A DNA stretch of 64,000 nucleotides from Neodontobutis hainanensis (lineage: Eukaryota > Chordata > Actinopteri > Gobiiformes > Odontobutidae). Both the position numbers and the translations under genes were made by a program. The stretch covers positions 62,001 through 126,000 of the forward strand of contig JALDNG010000775.1 of assembly GCA_024349245.1 (NCBI GenBank), written 5' to 3'. The first letter of the stretch is position 1, and each line of letters begins with the position of its first letter. Below, in pieces: positions 60,123 through 64,000 of this stretch. Below the pieces are notes generated by a model. It was not told the DNA's origin and made no database searches. It was given only the letters and a program-made list of their open reading frames with translations.

Positions 60123-62076
60123 TGTAGGAATATGGTCTTATTAATTAATAATTAATATGAATATTAATTATGAAAATTAATAATTAATATTTTGCTTATC
60201 AAAATATTAATTTCTTTCGAGCACCACTCTAGTTTTGAACAGATCCAGAGAAACTGTTTAGTCTAGTCTCATTAATCTAAAGGAAGTAAATTCTTCTCGT
60301 TTTGAAAATTAATGAATTAAACATTGAAACAGTAAATGTCTTTATGGGGTTTTATTAAAGATTATAAAAATTTAAACAGTGAATAATGACAGGGAAATGA
60401 CACAAAGGGATAATTATTGACACATGAATGGGTAAATCAAAGAACGATAAAACACTTTACTTTCAGAGGATTTTGTGAAACAAAAGAAAGTAGGCCTATT
60501 GATTATTAACTCTATTATTAGATGAGGGGCTGTTACGGAGCGTTTAAAGGGGTTCGATGACGGTTTCTGAGGCCAAGGCTGTTATGTTTAGACAGTTAGA
60601 CGCCAAACTTGTGTAACTAACATTTAGACTCACCCTGGGGGTCGTGATTGGTCTCAGATCTTAGCGGCGAGAGGTCTAGAGGTTGTCCGGAACCCTGTCG
60701 CAACCGTTGGCGTTTGTCGCCTCCAGGATGGCCTGCTGTTTCCACTCTCCAGAGGGCTGCCGTGGGCCCGGAGATTCAAAAGCGTCTCGTTACTGTCACA
60801 ACTAGCCAAGCCTTTTAGCATCAGCGTCGTACACGAGTAAAATTGAGTCTTTCAAAGTTATTGCGAAGTCCACTGGAGAAGGTTTAGCGGCTGTGTTGCT
60901 GGCTTAAACTTGCTCGAGAAAGTTTGATTTTAGTCAAGCTAACTCTTTAGCAGGCAGGAAATCTTCAAAAATAAAAGCGAGGCAACTTCCTTTTGTTGGC
61001 AGGCTGGCAGGAAGTAAGCTACTTTGAACAGCTGTGTGAAGGAAACTTTATCGCGGCAAGCTAAACTTGCAGGCTTTAAAGTACAAAGAAAATTTACTCG
61101 TTACACGAGGTCCGGAGCTTGTGAGAGGTTCGAGGCCTACGGCCCTGAACGGACAAGAGGTCCAGTGCGAAGTGAAGAGGAGACGGAGAGTAGTGCAGAG
61201 AGAGCGTGTTTTGACCAGCGGTCACTTTTAACACTTTTGGACGGGGTGTGTCTTACGGAGGAAGGCATTGCTTTGGGAGTTTAAATGTTTAAACTAAGTC
61301 TTAAACATTCCTTTTGTTTCACCCTATTTTCCTTGGTTTTCGTAAAACACACAAACACATTCGTACTTGCAGGATTATGCAAAGAAACATTTGTCAGACT
61401 TATTATAAAAACATATATTCATTAAATTTTTATTAACATAAAACGTAACTCTGTAGGAATGGAAGGAATTAGTTGACTTGTAAAACTCTGCATCCTGAAA
61501 CAAACAGTATAATTGTTAGTACATTCACAATCTTTCTAAGTAATAAAATAACAAAATGTCCTTTAATGAAATAACACCAAATGTCCTTCTTGAGTGCAGA
61601 GTCATTTGTCCAGTTAAACCAAAAGGGGTTAGTGTTTGACCATGCCCGACGACTATGATCAAAGACATTTTCAACTGTCAATCAGGATTAGAATAAAGTG
61701 TTCTCGAGAAAGCTGGATGGACACCTTATCTACAGGATTTCGGCTTTTGGACATGGCGCCTAGCAGTCTGTGATGTTCCATGTGTCACCTTTGACACGGT
61801 GCTGGGTAGAACGAAGTTCCAATTCTTATAAAAGCAAAACAAAGTCATTAATAAGTTTCCTGTCCTTGGCAAAACATGTTGGTGTCCTTTTATCTAAAAG
61901 AAAACGGGGTTAGCATGTCTTCTTCTCAAGATTTACATCCACGGCCTGTCTCTGGAGGCCGATGGTGAAACAACAGTTGTTAATCTTGAAGACCCTTAGT
62001 GAAACAGTTTGGAGGTCTGTAAGTGATTAAACAAATGTTATAATCCGTGTGGCGTTCTGGAGGCTGATCTGCTACA
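60123..62076. mobile_element. LTR-like insertion of 1,954 bp, family unknown
   Basis: Non-satellite sequence beginning TGTAGGAATATGG and ending CTGCTACA, so its ends form a TGTAG/CTACA inverted repeat typical of LTRs. The flanking array bases are AGAC on the left and AGAT on the right, a near-match for a 4-bp target duplication. No reverse transcriptase, gag or transposase motif is seen. The longest frame (61,024-61,284) is unremarkable. No direct repeat links the two ends, so if it is an LTR element it is a single long solo LTR. Other insertion types are not excluded. Confidence 0.45.
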
Positions 62077-64000
62077 AGATGTTTATTAGAACAGACTGTA
62101 GACCTGCAGTAGAACAGACTGTAGATGAGCAGTAAAACAGACTATAGATTTGCATTAGAACAGACTTTAAAAGTGCAGTAGTAGAGACTGTACACGTGTA
62201 GTAGAACAGACTGTAGATGAGCAGTAGTACAGACTGTAGACTTACATTAGAACAGACTGTAGATGTGCATTAGAACAGACTGTAGACGTGCAGTAGAACA
62301 GACTGTAGATGAGCAGTATTACAGACTGTAGGCTTGCATTAGAACAGACAATAGATGTACATTAGAAGAGACTGTAGATGTGCAGTAAAACAGACTGTAG
62401 ACGTGCAGTGGACGAGACTGTAGTAGAGCAGTAGTACAGACTGTAAACTGGCATTAGAACAGACTGTAGAGGTGCAGGTGAACAGACAGTACACGTGCAG
62501 TTGAGCAGACTTCAGAGCAGCAGTAGTACAGACTCTAGATTGGCTTTCGAACTGAATATAGACAAGCATTAGAACAGGCTATAAACGTCCAGTAGAACAG
62601 ACTCTATATAAGTATTAGAAAACACTCTAGATATGATTTATAACAAAATGTAGAGGTGCAGTATTTCCGACTGTAGACGAACATTAGAACAGACTGTATA
62701 TGAGTACTGGAAAACACTCTAAACATGCTTTAGAACAGACTGTAGAGGTGCAGTAATACAAACTGTAGATGAGAATTAGAAAAGACTGTAAACGTCCAGT
62801 AGAACAGACTGACAATGTGCAGAAGAATAGACTGTAGAGATGCAGTAGTACAGACTGTAGACGAGCATTAGAACAGACTCTATATGAGTTTTAGAAAACA
62901 CTCTGCACATGCTTTAGAACAGATTGTAAAGGTGCAGTATTTCTGACTGTAGACATGCATTAGAACAGACTGTATATGAGTATTAGAAAACACTCTAGAC
63001 ATGCTTTAGAATAGACTGTAGAGCTGCAGTAGTTCAGACTGTAGACGAGCATTAGAACAGACTCTATATGAGTTTTAGAAAACACTCTGCACATGCTTTA
63101 GAACAGATTGTAAAAGGTGCAGTATTTCTGACTGTAGACATGCATTAGAACAGACTGTATATGAGTATTAGAAAACACTCAAGACATGCTTTAGAACAGA
63201 CTGTAGATGAGCAGTAATACAGACTGTAGACTTGCATTAGAACAGACTGTAGATGTGCAGTAGAACAGACTGTAGACGTTTATTAGAACAGACTGTAGAC
63301 CTGCAAAAGAACAGACCGTAGATGAGAAGTAAAACAGACTATAGACTTGCATTAGAACAGACTGTAAAACTGACTGTAGACGAGCATTAGAACAGACTGT
63401 AAACATCCAGTAGAACAGACTGACAATGTGCAGAAGAATAGACTGTAGAAATGCAGTAGTACAGACTGTAGACGAGCATTAGAAGAGAGTGTAGATGTGC
63501 ATTAGAACAGACTGTAGACGTGCAGTAGAACAGACTGTAGATGAGCAGTAGTACAGACTGTAGGCTTGCATTAGAACAGACAGTAGATGTACATTAGAAC
63601 AGACTGTAGATGTGCAGTAAAACAGACTGTAGGCGTGCAGTGGACGAGACTGTAGTAGAGCAGTAGTACAGACTGTAAACTGGCATTAGAACAGACTGTA
63701 GAGGTGCAGGTGAACAGACAGTAGAGTTGAGCAGACTTCAGAGCAGCAGTAGTACAGACTCTAGATTGGCTTTAGAACTGACTATAGACGAGCATTAGAA
63801 CAGGCTATAAACGTCCAGTAGAACAGACTCTATATAAGTATTAGAAAACACTCTAGATATGCTTTATAACAAAATGTAGAGGTGCAGTAGTTCCGACTGT
63901 AGACGAACATTAGAACAGACTGTATATGAGTATTAGAAAACACTCTAAACATGCTTTAGAACAGACTGTAGAGGTGCAGTAATACAGACTGTAGATGAGA
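62077..64000 (+). repeat. minisatellite B, forward block 6, continuing past the window
   Basis: Forward-orientation units with the ATTGGCTTT marker at about 62,539 and 63,764, about 1.2 kb apart. Closely similar to 32,200-34,500 and 38,200-40,100. The array runs off the end of the window, so its total size is unknown but exceeds 30 kb. Confidence 0.95.

Noticed and set aside
61024..61284. 86-residue frame in the LTR-like element
   Set aside because: No recognised domain, and length and composition are compatible with chance; not enough to call a gene.
29561..64000. Repeated small frames with VYSLFYCTSTVCSNA-like sequence throughout minisatellite B
   Set aside because: Three 23-bp units make 69 bases, so one frame repeats every 23 codons. 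The frames track the array and flip strand with it.
29561..64000. Array B as a CRISPR array
   Set aside because: The 23-bp units are adjacent and diverged, with no unique spacers of constant length and no cas genes; the DNA is vertebrate.

Overview
The window looks like a piece of a teleost fish genome. It has spliced vertebrate-type exons with GT/AG borders, tRNA-derived SINEs and an L2/CR1-type LINE of fish type, fish-style DNA transposon remnants, (CA)n and (TTCA)n microsatellites, and two very large tandem-repeat arrays. Nothing in it is prokaryotic. No host gene is seen after about 14.1 kb; the rest is repeat DNA.

Region 1 (1-11,324, + strand) holds the 3' half of a four-domain voltage-gated cation channel of the Cav3 (T-type calcium channel) family. 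Exons run from the domain II pore to a stop codon at 11,322-11,324. The domain II, III and IV selectivity filters read TQEDWN, SKDGW and TGDNW, as expected for Cav3. Unusual points are a very short II-III linker, almost no C-terminal tail, and S4 segments in domains III and IV that have lost arginines. Several exons carry single-base frame breaks, mostly in homopolymers. The same kind of break occurs in the unrelated LINE further on, so many are probably consensus errors rather than gene decay. The introns hold a TIR-flanked non-autonomous DNA transposon, the tail of another repeat, a deleted hAT transposase remnant, simple repeats and a SINE.

Region 2 (11,325-15,963) has a (TTCA)n microsatellite, largely unassigned sequence, one possible cytoplasmic-tail exon of an immunoglobulin-superfamily receptor, and a 1.5-kb direct duplicate of the domain IV S1-S4 part of the channel gene with its transposon. 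The duplicate keeps reading frames that are broken in the first copy.

Region 3 (about 15,976-29,560) is minisatellite A: purine-rich on the + strand, with a 27-bp basic unit, 18-bp variants and higher-order repeats of about 1.0-1.3 kb. Its long open frames on both strands follow from a unit length divisible by three and are not genes.

Region 4 (29,561-64,000, running off the end) is minisatellite B, with a 23-bp basic unit and higher-order repeats of about 0.9-1.3 kb. It starts directly where A ends. Its orientation flips at least four times, and each inverted block carries a solo LTR of about 0.7 kb with the same 5-bp target duplication; the two blocks are copies of each other. A nearly complete LINE, a tRNA-SINE and a 1.95-kb LTR-like element are also nested in B.
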